Positions 8,101 to 14,881 of a DNA stretch of 33,830 bases are shown here, one piece after another. The notes under the pieces were generated by a model. The model saw nothing but the letters and a program-made list of their open reading frames with translations. It had not been told where the DNA came from and did not search any database. The position numbers and the translations under genes are program-made. The stretch comes from Clostridiales bacterium (GTDB lineage Bacteria > Bacillota > Clostridia > Lutisporales > Lutisporaceae): the NCBI GenBank assembly GCA_012522255.1, contig JAAYKT010000040.1, forward strand, positions 1 to 33,830, in the 5' to 3' direction. How positions within the stretch are numbered: the first letter of the stretch is position 1; every line of letters begins with the position of its first letter.

Positions 8101-10435
8101 CCAAAGTGCTGGTGGTCTCCGTATCCCATGTGAATCCGGCTTTTACTACGGCTTCCGCTTCCACAGAAGCCACAGTAACGCCGAAAACTTTAAAATCCTG
8201 CTCATAAGACACATAGGCACCTACACTTATAGTGACGGATGATGTGCTTCCTGACCCGGAACCTTTTGTTGAGGAATAGCTCGTCGTTGACTCCCCATAG
8301 TTTCCCGATAGGTCATCCCTGTCTAAAAGGTCCTTAAAATAGGGTGGGGAAGCCAGAACTGTCAGCACCTCCGGGTCGGTATATGTAAAGTAGTGCCTGC
8401 CGCTGTAACTCATGTAGCTGGAGTCCCTATCCGTGTTGGCAAGACAAATGCCTGTTGAAAAGTCTTCTTCTGTACGCCTTATTTTATCAGTTGGATCTAC
8501 CGTTACCATATAAGCCTTACCCATTTCAAGTTTTGGATACTCAACCTCTACCGGGCTCACAGATGAGGTCGTTATTGTCCCGTTTTGTACAATTCGATAA
8601 CTTTTTATTTTAAAAATTTTACAAAACCAGTTTTTATAATAACTTTGAACCTCATATTTAGGTAAAGTAACGGAACCTTCAACAGTATAAGAGGCCGTCC
8701 CTTGCCTTTTGTTATCAGAAAGTGTCTGAATCATAGTTGCAAAGGTACTTGCCCCGGTTTTCCCTGTCAGATCTCCGGCTACCCCATCGTACTCCACATA
8801 ATCAACACAGTTACTTATATCTGATTGCATGGCGACAGTATTATCCCAAGCTTCTTTTAGTTTGAGCCCATCCTCCGTATACTCTATGATCAAGCTGTCA
8901 AAATAAAGCAAGTCGCCACCTTTGCCAAGACCTTGCCCGATCATTGCCGTATTGGATACACAAAAAGGCAGTGAATAAAACTTATCTTTTTGGGGCTCGG
9001 ACCTGGTACCCATAACAGTCCAGGTATAACTGTCCCCATCATGTTCAAACAAATCGAAATTCTGCTTTATGTTTGTGACAAAAGAATTACCATTCCAGTC
9101 ATAAAGGGCTGCATAGCGGGTTTGTGTATTTCCGGCACGAAGATCCGCATCGGATTGCCCGCACAATATAAGCGACTTGCTGTTTGCACCGGCCATATCA
9201 CCGTATGCAAAGGATGCACGAACAATATTGGATGTCCCATAGGTCAGGTCAAATTCCTGTGATTTTTGTAACATTTTGCTGCCCTTGCCACCAAACATAA
9301 CAACAGCCTTGGAACCTTTGTTCTGTTCAGGTCCGTAATAATAACCCCAGGTACCCGCCAAATCATCTATACCATCCTGATTCACATCACCGTTTGTGAA
9401 AGACACCATATTGGAAACCACATCACCCTCGCGAAGGTAATAAGTCCATGCAACTTTCCACTTGTCAGGATTCTTAAATGCTTCGGATTTGTTATCGCTT
9501 TCCGTCAGCTGCAATGCATAAATAATGATACGTGAATTACCCTTTTCCGGTATATAGACTGCTACCTCGTCCAAGCCGTCATTATTCCAGTCACCTGTTG
9601 TAATCTGAAGATAGTTGCGTAATTGGTATGGATTTTCGGCAAAGTTTTCGACAAGCTCACCTTCATATTTTAAATCCGGATTTCCAATTTCTTTTGCTGT
9701 ACTTAAAAGCTCTTTTGCATTTGAGCCGTAATTATCCGATGCCGCATTTCCAAAGCGAAGATATAGTCCTCCGTTTTTACTGTATTCGGCGGTATAAACC
9801 ATTGCTGTCTGAGCCTTTAGGCCTTCCTTGTTGCCATCAAAATTCCCCGTTGTCACGGAGGACATGGCATATTTAAAACTGTCAAACTGTGTATAGGCAT
9901 TTTTAGCTTCTTTCAAGTAACCGTTTCCTGGAATATTGGAAGCATTTATATCCTTTATTGTACCTGAACTGATTAATGTATAATTCCCTACAGTAGCAGT
10001 GGTACCTCCACTGAACAGGCTTTTAGACTCTCCGGACCCTAAAATGTATTCCTCATCCTTGTCCCACTGGTTATGTCCGTATAGGACTGAGTGCATCTCA
10101 ACACCGGTTTTTGTTTCTTCATGCCCGGCAGTGTTTCCGCCGCTTTGGAGTGTGCTTGTGCCGTAATTATAAGACTCGCCATATTGCACCTTTGTATCCA
10201 ACCCGACCTTATAAAGCTCGTTGACAGGGGCCACCTGGATAGTATTTCTGCCATAGGGGTTGTCCGTACTGTACGGGTCATAGCCCTCCGGTGCTTCGCC
10301 GGTATCAATACCCAAGGCGGTGAGAGCATCCATATCGACGTCAGCCGCTGCTGCTGAGACGGTTGTATTAAAAGTAGGTATAAGACCGATTATCATGACA
10401 AATGACAGTAATAGGCAAATAATTTTTCGCCTCAT
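2186..10435 (-). CDS. Giant secreted S-layer (SLH) multidomain surface protein, 2749 residues
   Basis: Exported protein tethered to the cell wall. Residues 1 to about 28 are a signal peptide (MRRKIICLLLSFVMI, ending near TTVSA). Residues about 190-430 carry FG-GAP/VCBS-like calcium loops (DWNNDGLDE, DVNQDGIDD), suggesting a beta-propeller. About 700-1000 is Ser/Thr/Gly-rich alternating beta sequence with glycine-rich GAGAGGFKVGV. FN3-like sequence spans about 1001-1110, Ig-like 1110-1215, and Ig/MBG-like modules 1216-1525. Roughly nine divergent InlB-type repeats fill 1526-2341 (YxVTPxxSPNGSI, VTPDSGYxLKSL). An acidic Gly/Ser linker (2342-2376) leads to a beta domain and three SLH domains (about 2568-2749; TRGMFATVL, TREQAAVIL, TRVEIATIL). 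SLH domains bind pyruvylated secondary wall polymer. There is no sortase motif. The ATG has only a distant GGGG site. The ligand is unknown. Confidence 0.9.
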   Translation of the reverse strand: MRRKIICLLLSFVMIIGLIPTFNTTVSAAAADVDMDALTALGIDTGEAPEGYDPYSTDNPYGRNTIQVAPVNELYKVGLDTKVQYGESYNYGTSTLQSGGNTAGHEETKTGVEMHSVLYGHNQWDKDEEYILGSGESKSLFSGGTTATVGNYTLISSGTIKDINASNIPGNGYLKEAKNAYTQFDSFKYAMSSVTTGNFDGNKEGLKAQTAMVYTAEYSKNGGLYLRFGNAASDNYGSNAKELLSTAKEIGNPDLKYEGELVENFAENPYQLRNYLQITTGDWNNDGLDEVAVYIPEKGNSRIIIYALQLTESDNKSEAFKNPDKWKVAWTYYLREGDVVSNMVSFTNGDVNQDGIDDLAGTWGYYYGPEQNKGSKAVVMFGGKGSKMLQKSQEFDLTYGTSNIVRASFAYGDMAGANSKSLILCGQSDADLRAGNTQTRYAALYDWNGNSFVTNIKQNFDLFEHDGDSYTWTVMGTRSEPQKDKFYSLPFCVSNTAMIGQGLGKGGDLLYFDSLIIEYTEDGLKLKEAWDNTVAMQSDISNCVDYVEYDGVAGDLTGKTGASTFATMIQTLSDNKRQGTASYTVEGSVTLPKYEVQSYYKNWFCKIFKIKSYRIVQNGTITTSSVSPVEVEYPKLEMGKAYMVTVDPTDKIRRTEEDFSTGICLANTDRDSSYMSYSGRHYFTYTDPEVLTVLASPPYFKDLLDRDDLSGNYGESTTSYSSTKGSGSGSTSSVTISVGAYVSYEQDFKVFGVTVASVEAEAVVKAGFTWDTETTSTLEQTITYTASSGEDMVAFYSIPMEIYEYKSYVPDGSGEYDEVLTTVNIPHEAAVRLLSLDEYEFIAKDYSVLPKIADNVLTHEIGSPASYPAKTDGYKVLAEYDDVPSAVGFSSTGGGSAIAQEIAMSKEKSSAFSISGGIEAKAGAGAGGFKVGVIAGVEGGGGSVDITTNGSSFTGELQNMPIEAQPYGYGMNWKIFCYIYSNAGSTFPVVSYLVSDVHNPPPLPEDFNQNTAETTSDSITLDWTYDSTIAGFRIYRYYEFPEGSGSYEVAFVPFNKGHKDGGLYHFSYVDVGLSPYSEYKYQIKSVRGLDPKESIYSEPLICRTKTEKGYPVISLNGLDGEGVLPIYPDADSTVTLEIKDEDNYNAFDYQWQKVTGGDFVSIPGRTSQSFTIKNAGAADDGIYRCRVNTIYYDETAAQEYYISAYSDSFATAYRKRTPIGKLTAQEIISGTESSLKADVEFYSANKGHSSAPSGNVTFMVKGTDYLYGKTVKLDQQTGTKYFEDLKESKLYSTASLTIPGLAKGVYTVTAYYSGSKVFKDYDISKETFVVIGDAQAYKLDLKTKENGEGTTKFTYGDHVYSSLSRIGKDAGGNITSTPISALFKLRDVNEETGTDFQSDSLTPSIGSYIVDAYIGGDLVASENFTVSKKPITVRIENKTSIDAGTVSSNEPVIQCADISQVDLENLKLDYITTNTAGNIVTLDNSTEPGNYKVIASIGPDTPSDLYNNYSITYMPGNYTIIGLTYWMEVKAEPYSSDGAVRPVGTAGITNETSAKAKYSSGSVVVLYAAPKAGFEVDKWTAVFEGSPVKVQSGGSTFILDMQACDVDVTVTFRPSRIGLTTIASPSAGGTVSCSDPTFSSGAIVGYGAEFGFKAYPAAGYHFKSWRIISGAKTETKQGLLNDDGTNELIITVGEASTIVYADFERDGYRLGLAGDIAAYYWYDNDNDPSTDNIKKNVSNGGIIPGDTVIIVEPKVGYSADEGAFFILNEEETEEISKLEFIITGDSFVSLQTVRNKYKVSLISENGYITAKINGVLKNENELKTVLGGTAIVFEAKAKRGYIFDHWEVNGDECGDEETFTITELGENSSVEAVFTGNIPYTVKADVSNESRGSMKYTLYDIYGELIEESVTMPEELTVYEGESIVLIVSVKTGSMVEQWQVNDDNIYTNEKTYTIDEIEDNIDVTVYLKAASSYMVYFAAEKGDIDDIHGTLSAKMDGKSFESGDLCYGGSSLRFNAEPDSDYMLDYWTVTEGDPSETEEDAATDEDRINIVEPVLNVDSLWKHMTVRAYFSDLQISTVTLAVYDSVYGEIGDSNGISEIVYITPIIPDDDGIRNSDMEKVRMGGTVKMTFKPSERYGTDADTLTEIFENQINSDALIDIENNEDDNEFTVTIRNLGKDIDLSEENIYYRLYNIEIPDSAHGNVIADYSRAKKGETITITVTPDSGYELKSLDINTSREIKQTDDFEYIFEMPGKDLIISAEFEKISYKVTPADSPNGSIKADHKKAQEGDVVTLTVTPDSGYRLKSLWTDPGCKLTKIEPLIYSFVMVDGDVTVTGIFERIPSDDDDSGGSGKGGGSAPKSSKKDKEESTVPTKTGVNITIDGTIANVDIDAAGLNEILTENGEVPFDFTDFGDINEAVIPGRLIGMITENETINTLSISLNAAHMTFDRQALLAIGSSDPDDIFISASIIGDNMLTIEQRSMVKDRPVLDLTITSKGKAISDFGQGTAKVSMHYILKEDENPGAIVVWYLNDKNVLECVNGYYDAETKTVNFTTNHFSKYIVGYVPFKDVSSNAWYFDSVSFAYGNGLFTGINMDEFAPGIPMTRGMFATVLWNMEGKPETEKDGSFGDVETGKWYEKAVNWASSQGIVSGYGNGIFGVNDEITREQAAVILMNYGKFKHYNIIVGAGLYQYTDGDNVSEWAKGALKWANGMKLITGVDGNTLVPKGKATRVEIATILQRFMGTVAR

Positions 10436-10594
10436 ATAATTCTACATCCCCTTTTTTATATTGATTACATGATTCAGTTTTCGTTGCCGCTATATCTGAT
10501 TCATGCATACCCCTTAGTACGAGTTCCTGAGATCACCTCATTTACATTTATTAATTTTCTCGCAAATAATGACATTTTTTATTAGATACATTCA

Positions 10595-10622
10595 ATTATA
10601 TTCCTTTTTATAAAATATTCAA
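10595..10622 (-). promoter_or_regulatory. Candidate promoter for the giant S-layer gene
   Basis: Read on the minus strand, TATAAT is exact (plus 10595-10600) and is preceded by TTGAAT (plus 10617-10622) with a 16-base spacer. This would give a leader of roughly 150 bases. The region is AT-rich, so chance matches are possible. The 225-base gap after the TPM gene shows no obvious terminator, so read-through from upstream is also possible. Confidence 0.3.
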
Positions 10623-10664
10623 AGTAAATAAACTATGAGAATATTGATCGATACCTGAGTCTAT

Positions 10665-11459
10665 TTAAAACTTTCCTGATTTATGTGAGGAACCGTGGGA
10701 ATTAATAGTTGTTCCCCCGGACGAACTCTTGGCCTTTTCCCGTTTTGTGCGTATAACGTTCCTATACAGAAATATATCTTCCCTGCCCGTCAGTTTCAAT
10801 CCTTCATCGGTGATGTATTCGTTTGCCCTGAGTTTTATTTTTGCAGTTTTCATCTTGCTACTTTGAACAACTACAGTTAAAAGTGCAATAATAAAAGGCA
10901 CTATTGCTAAAACTATTCTGCCTGTTTTCTTTTTACTATCGGGATCAGTCCTTATATCTATAGGCTCTCCAAACCGCGCCGACTCAAGATAACTATTACA
11001 GGTTTCTATAAAAACATTAAAACTGCTGTAATAGTCACCCATAGACAAACCCGGCAAAAACATATCCGCCAGTCTGTCCTTCCCGTAGTCTGTGAAAGCC
11101 ACATTGCCATAGCCGTGTGCCATTATATCGTAATCCCGCTCTGCCATGCTGATTATAAGCATTATACCGCTTCTATCTTCGCCGTAACCCAAATCGTATT
11201 GATCATAGATTGTCTGAGCATAGTCTTCTATATGGGCATCCCCTTTGTCATCAACAGTTATTATCATAATGTCACAGTCATATCTTTCGGAAGCCTCTTT
11301 GGCCTTATCATTTAATTCAACCCGTTCATCTTCTGTCAAAAGCCCTGCCCCGTCGGTGACATAGTCCAATTCTCCTGATCCCGCAAATAAATATAGTGGA
11401 CTGAATAAGGATAAGATCAGTAGCATTAGTAAGCAAATATTAGGTATTCTTTTTCTCAT
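10665..11459 (-). CDS. TPM-domain membrane protein (YdjH/YgcG-like)
   Basis: Membrane-anchored protein of 264 residues. A signal/anchor segment (NICLLMLLILSLFSPLYLFA) is followed by a TPM domain of about 130 residues beginning DYVTDGAGLLTEDER, with the family's DxxIITVDD strand and the YGEDRSGIMLIISMAERD stretch. A second membrane segment (GRIVLAIVPFIIALLTVVV) and a cytosolic Ser/Gly/His tail (SHGSSHKSGKF) follow. TPM domains face outward; acid phosphatase activity was reported for a plant member, but the bacterial role is unsettled. AGGAGG lies eight bases before ATG 11459; the GTG at 11468 overlaps that site and is rejected. It is the third gene of the SPFH-zinc ribbon-TPM set, 12 bases after the zinc-ribbon gene. 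B. subtilis YdjH has the same domain and partners. Confidence 0.85.
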   Translation of the reverse strand: MRKRIPNICLLMLLILSLFSPLYLFAGSGELDYVTDGAGLLTEDERVELNDKAKEASERYDCDIMIITVDDKGDAHIEDYAQTIYDQYDLGYGEDRSGIMLIISMAERDYDIMAHGYGNVAFTDYGKDRLADMFLPGLSMGDYYSSFNVFIETCNSYLESARFGEPIDIRTDPDSKKKTGRIVLAIVPFIIALLTVVVQSSKMKTAKIKLRANEYITDEGLKLTGREDIFLYRNVIRTKREKAKSSSGGTTINSHGSSHKSGKF

Positions 11460-11471
11460 TCTCTCCACCTC

Positions 11472-12563
11472 CTAAATAAAGCCCAGAAAGAACATTGCTA
11501 TGCCCATTAAAGCAGCCATCCCGCCCCAAATACCGAAAAACCAACCAAAAAGTTTGCTTTTGGAAATAGGCAGGTCACCTATGAGCTTGCCTGTCTGCCC
11601 ATTCATGGCAAATAAATAATTGTTGCCTTTCCATTTGGTTGCCAAAAGCCATACAGGCAGCAAAGCATATTTAATTGACCCTTGTTTCATTTCTATGTCC
11701 GCCCGGTTCACGCTGCAAGTAGTATATTCACTCACTGTTTGAGCAAATGCATCTGTGGTGCTGTTTTTCATCCTGACATTGACTCTTTGGGCGCTTTCCT
11801 CCGCATCCACATCATATTTATCAGCGAAAAATCCGGGCAAATAAGCCGTGGAAAAGGGCACCATTTCACTGTAATCATAGGGTTCAATAGCATCCATATG
11901 GGCATCGGGCATCTTTGTGGAACCATCCGCAGGTACTTTTTGGAAGTATATCTCACCCTCGCGTGTTACTCTATAATGAGAGGTCTCCGTAACATCATAA
12001 TCTCCAGAGCTCCACATTCGAACTTTTTGCCCGTTATATTGTATATAGGCATCAGCATCACAATCAAAGAGCCAAAAAGGCACATATACGCCTTTGATTT
12101 CTTCAATATGATTTTCGTCTTTAAATTCTTTTGGGAGTAGCAGCTTTTTATTATAATGGTTCTTCAAGGCCTTCATAGCTGCCACTTTATTGAGTTTAAA
12201 AGGTATTACATAATCCGGTTTTAGATTCCCGCCCAATTGTCCCGGTACAACGGTAGGATTTCCGCAATAAAGGCAACTGGTGGCGGCTGTAGTTTCATCT
12301 GTTATTATTTCTGCTCCGCAGGAGGGGCAGTTATATACCTTTAAGCCCTTGGCTTCCATCTCACTCCATGGAGAGCCGGCAGCATCAATATCCCACTGAG
12401 GCTCTTTGGCCTCTGCAGCTGCTTTATTTGCGTCTTCATATAGAGCTTCAATAGTTGCTACATCGTAAACATTTTCACAATATTCACACTGAAGCTTACC
12501 GCTTTCAGAAGAAAATTTAAGGGGACCCGTACAGGACGGGCATTTGTAATTGGTTACTTGCAC
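11472..12563 (-). CDS. Zinc-ribbon membrane protein (YdjG-like)
   Basis: A 363-residue protein with two N-terminal zinc ribbons: YKCPSC with CEYC, then NCPSCGAE with CLYCG. A helical charged stretch lies between the ribbons. The middle is a beta-rich domain of unknown role (EIKGVYVPFWLFD, YTTCSVNRADIEM, KYALLPVWLLATKW). The C-terminus is a hydrophobic hairpin (LFGWFFGIWGGMAALMGIAM), so the ribbons probably face the cytosol beneath the membrane. Similar proteins sit between SPFH and TPM genes in many Bacillota; B. subtilis YdjG is the nearest named relative I know. The preferred start is GTG 12563 (MQVTNYKCPSC), 12 bases after a GGGGGAG site; an upstream GTG at 12599 lies before that site. Twelve bases separate it from the TPM gene, so the two are co-transcribed. 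Confidence 0.8.
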   Translation of the reverse strand: MQVTNYKCPSCTGPLKFSSESGKLQCEYCENVYDVATIEALYEDANKAAAEAKEPQWDIDAAGSPWSEMEAKGLKVYNCPSCGAEIITDETTAATSCLYCGNPTVVPGQLGGNLKPDYVIPFKLNKVAAMKALKNHYNKKLLLPKEFKDENHIEEIKGVYVPFWLFDCDADAYIQYNGQKVRMWSSGDYDVTETSHYRVTREGEIYFQKVPADGSTKMPDAHMDAIEPYDYSEMVPFSTAYLPGFFADKYDVDAEESAQRVNVRMKNSTTDAFAQTVSEYTTCSVNRADIEMKQGSIKYALLPVWLLATKWKGNNYLFAMNGQTGKLIGDLPISKSKLFGWFFGIWGGMAALMGIAMFFLGFI

Positions 12564-12660
12564 GCTTATTGTTATCTCCCCCTTTATTACAAACCACACA
12601 AATTATGTATATCTAACGCTAAATTTTATACCTTCTGAACCAACATTTTAAATCCTGCCG

Positions 12661-12689
12661 GAAGGATTAAGATCCTTCGCTGCGCTCAG
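12661..12689. repeat. REP-like repeat fragment (hairpin plus GATCCTTCGCTGCGCTCAG)
   Basis: GAAGGAT (12661-12667) and ATCCTTC (12672-12678) form a 7-bp stem with a 4-base loop, continuing into CGCTGCGCTCAG. The string GATCCTTCGCTGCGCTCAG resembles, from memory, intergenic repeats dispersed in many bacterial genomes. It lies in the 253-base gap between the SPFH and zinc-ribbon genes. Only a genome-wide count would prove it is a repeat. Confidence 0.45.
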
Positions 12690-12756
12690 ATACCATAGTA
12701 AACCAAGTGATATTTTAAGAAAAAACAACCACCTATAGCAAGGCGTGGGGCTATTC

Positions 12757-12784
12757 GTAGCTGGCGGTCAAAGACCGCCCCTAC
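12757..12784. repeat. Palindromic repeat fragment (GGCGGTC-AAA-GACCGCC hairpin)
   Basis: GGCGGTC (12763-12769), loop AAA and GACCGCC (12773-12779) form a perfect GC-rich stem, with GTAG (12757-12760) and CTAC (12781-12784) outside it. The sequence is markedly more GC-rich than its surroundings and resembles a dispersed palindromic element. It has no adjacent T-tract, so it is a poor terminator in either direction. Confidence 0.45.
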
Positions 12785-12816
12785 AAGATGTTTTACATAA
12801 TATGACATTATCTATA

Positions 12817-14160
12817 TTATTGCTGATCCTTTTCGTCAAATACATCCCCACATTCCGGACAGAATTTGGGTGGATTATTGAGATCCTTCGGTTCCCAACC
12901 GCATTTATCACATTTATACAAAGGCGCCCCGGCAGGCTTTGGTTTGCCACACTCCTGACAGAAGTTGACCTTATTCACCGCACCGCAGGAGCAAGCCCAG
13001 CCTTCCTGCGCAGGTTGGGGTTTGCCGCATTCAGCACAGAATTTCCCTATATTGCCCCGGTGCCCGCATGATGCACATATCCATCCTGCTACCACCGGTG
13101 GCGGTGTAGTTTGAGGTGTTTGAGGTTGAGTCGGCGGTTGCTGTCCTTGTTGGCCCATGCCGTATAAACCTTGTGCATTCATTCCTCCTACATTTTGCGC
13201 CATTCCCATTCCCATAAACGCCATAGCAGGCCCTGCCGTTGGATTACTTGCTGCCGATTGCATAGCTGCTGCCTGGGAACCGACAAGATGTGCCGCTGCT
13301 CTGGTGGGGTCCATAAAAGCCGCATTTCTCTGCAATTCCTTTATCATTTTTTCATCTTCATCTGATGCTTTGACTGAGGAAACACCAAAGGAAATGATCT
13401 CAAGCCCCCTAAGTTCGCTCCATTTTGCCGACAATACTTCATTAATTGCATTGGCTATTTCTTCCGTATGTCCCGGCAGTGCGCTGTAGCGTATTCCCAT
13501 TTGTGAAATCTTTGCAAAAGCCGGTTGTAGCGCTGACATAAGCTCGGACTTTAATTGCCCATCTATTTCGCTTCTATTATAATCTCTCTCTACATTTCCC
13601 GTAACATTGGTATAAAACAACATCGGGTTGGTTATTTTATAACTGTATTCTCCGAAACATCTTATTCCTATATCAATATCAATGCCGGCTCTTTCATCCA
13701 CAACTCTAAAAGGTACAGGACTTGGAGTACCATATTTGTTTCCTACCAATTCTTTTGTATTGAAATAGTATACTCTCTGATCTTTTCCCGGATCGCCGCC
13801 AAAAGTAAAACGCTTACCTATTTGAGAAAAAACCGCCTTAATATTTTCTTTATTTAATCCGCCATATAAAAGTGTAGGCTCTGTGGAAGTGTCATAAACA
13901 AATTCGCCCGGCTCAGCGCAAATGTCCACTACCTTTCCTTGATCCACAATAATCATACATTGACCGTCTGCAACCGCAATTATTGAACCGTTCGATATGA
14001 TGTTGTTTTCGCCTTTTGTATTGGAGCTCCTGCCTCCGACCCTTTTTTGACCTTTGGCTACTAATACATCCACCGGCATGGATTCACTATAGAAAAAATC
14101 GCGCCATTGGTCTGCCATTACGCCGCCAAAGGCTCCTATCCCTGCTTTAAATATACCCAC
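12817..14160 (-). CDS. SPFH-domain protein with C-terminal zinc ribbons (YdjI-like)
   Basis: A 447-residue SPFH/virion-core-type protein. The N-terminus (GGVMADQWRDFFYSESMP, VLVAKGQKR) is the signature of YdjI-like proteins. The SPFH core runs to about residue 285. A Gly/Met/Gln/Pro-rich linker (GMGQQGQQPPTQPQTPQ) follows, then three zinc ribbons (CASCG/CAECG, CSCG/CQECG, CDKCG/CPECG). SPFH proteins scaffold membrane microdomains; in B. subtilis the pspA-ydjGHI operon belongs to the envelope-stress response. GTG 14160 is chosen because AGGGAG lies eight bases upstream; the GTG at 14169 touches that site. It is first of three genes, but 253 bases holding repeat debris separate it from the zinc-ribbon gene, so co-transcription there is less certain. 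Confidence 0.87.
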   Translation of the reverse strand: MGIFKAGIGAFGGVMADQWRDFFYSESMPVDVLVAKGQKRVGGRSSNTKGENNIISNGSIIAVADGQCMIIVDQGKVVDICAEPGEFVYDTSTEPTLLYGGLNKENIKAVFSQIGKRFTFGGDPGKDQRVYYFNTKELVGNKYGTPSPVPFRVVDERAGIDIDIGIRCFGEYSYKITNPMLFYTNVTGNVERDYNRSEIDGQLKSELMSALQPAFAKISQMGIRYSALPGHTEEIANAINEVLSAKWSELRGLEIISFGVSSVKASDEDEKMIKELQRNAAFMDPTRAAAHLVGSQAAAMQSAASNPTAGPAMAFMGMGMAQNVGGMNAQGLYGMGQQGQQPPTQPQTPQTTPPPVVAGWICASCGHRGNIGKFCAECGKPQPAQEGWACSCGAVNKVNFCQECGKPKPAGAPLYKCDKCGWEPKDLNNPPKFCPECGDVFDEKDQQ

Positions 14161-14254
14161 ATTGATCACTCCCTCATCATTAATATATTATTATTCTATA
14201 CCCTATCCATAGATAACTTTTTTCATGCTTATTGCTTTTTAACTGTCACACCTA

Positions 14255-14283
14255 ATTATATCAGTTAGCATTCCACTGTTAAA
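14255..14283 (-). promoter_or_regulatory. Candidate promoter for the SPFH gene
   Basis: On the minus strand an exact TATAAT (plus 14255-14260) is preceded, 17 bases away, by TTTAAC (plus 14278-14283), a weak -35. It would give a leader of nearly 100 bases. No other sigma-factor motif stands out to me. Confidence 0.35.
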
Positions 14284-14377
14284 TAGTCAATTTCTTGCTT
14301 GTGGGATAGAATCCATAAGAAACATATTTGCATAAAAAAATGCCTATGCAGTTTTAAAAACTTAAAATTTGAAAAGC

Positions 14378-14416
14378 AAAAGCCTACCCCTCTTCAGTTG
14401 AAGGGCAAGCTTTTTT
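14378..14416. terminator. Intrinsic terminator downstream of the aconitase X operon
   Basis: On the minus strand GCTTGCCCTTC can pair, with some G-T wobbles, with the facing GAAGAGGGGTAGGC arm around a short loop, followed by CTTTTGCTTTT. A-rich sequence precedes it, so it could also act on the plus strand, where six T residues follow. It lies about 25 bases past the small-subunit stop codon. Confidence 0.7.
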
Positions 14417-14439
14417 GATTGATACAAAAAATAGCTACA

Positions 14440-14880
14440 TCACTTTATAACCACGACACCATCTTCCCCCACGGTAACAGTCATGCCTGTTTCCACTGCC
14501 TGCAAAAATTCATCACCAAGGCTATCCACAGTTGGCATGGATGCATCAGTCCATACATCAGCCAATATCACCCCAGCTGCCGCTAAAGAATCAATAGGCT
14601 TACTGAACAGCAGACATGCCGGCTGCCGGGATAGGGCCGCAGCACAGTATAACACCATACCCCCTGTTGTGGAGCCTATGGTTTGAGGCAGGCACAAGGC
14701 TTTACCGTACATAGCCTTGTTATATAAATCCGGATTGTTTTGGTCCGAGCAAGTGGCTTTTTTGTCACCAAACATGAGACTTTTTTGAAAGCTGGCCAAG
14801 GTATTAAAACCACCTCGGGAAACAAGGGCCTCTGCCTCTACTGTACCGGGCACCACTACACGTCCTTGAAATCGCTTCAT
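14440..14880 (-). CDS. Aconitase X small subunit (swivelling domain, DUF126)
   Basis: A 146-residue swivelling-domain protein of the AcnX family. Typical motifs are FQGRVVVPGTVEAEALVS at the N-terminus, GKALCLPQTIGSTTGGMVLY in the middle, and the AAGVILADVWTDASMPTVDS stretch toward the C-terminus. The serine in TIGSTTGG is at the place of the catalytic swivel-domain serine. It forms one enzyme with the large subunit, whose stop codon lies one base before this ATG (TGATATG); GGGGAGG sits nine bases upstream. In bacteria most studied AcnX enzymes are cis-3-hydroxy-L-proline dehydratases, while archaeal ones act on mevalonate 5-phosphate. The substrate here cannot be read from sequence, and no proline-pathway gene adjoins. 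Confidence 0.9.
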   Translation of the reverse strand: MKRFQGRVVVPGTVEAEALVSRGGFNTLASFQKSLMFGDKKATCSDQNNPDLYNKAMYGKALCLPQTIGSTTGGMVLYCAAALSRQPACLLFSKPIDSLAAAGVILADVWTDASMPTVDSLGDEFLQAVETGMTVTVGEDGVVVIK

Positions 14881-14881
14881 A

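Noticed and set aside
7541..8242. A 233-codon plus-strand reading frame opposite the giant S-layer gene
   Set aside because: It is antisense to a strongly supported coding frame, has a Cys/His/Phe-rich composition typical of reverse-frame translation and no ribosome binding site.
2186..10435. Lattice-forming S-layer protein as the call for the giant gene
   Set aside because: SLH domains alone do not make a protein the main S-layer subunit; the modular head and InlB-type repeats fit an adhesin or effector better.
11682..12140. A 152-codon plus-strand frame opposite the zinc-ribbon gene
   Set aside because: Its composition fits an antisense shadow, and the minus-strand gene has clear zinc ribbons and membrane segments.
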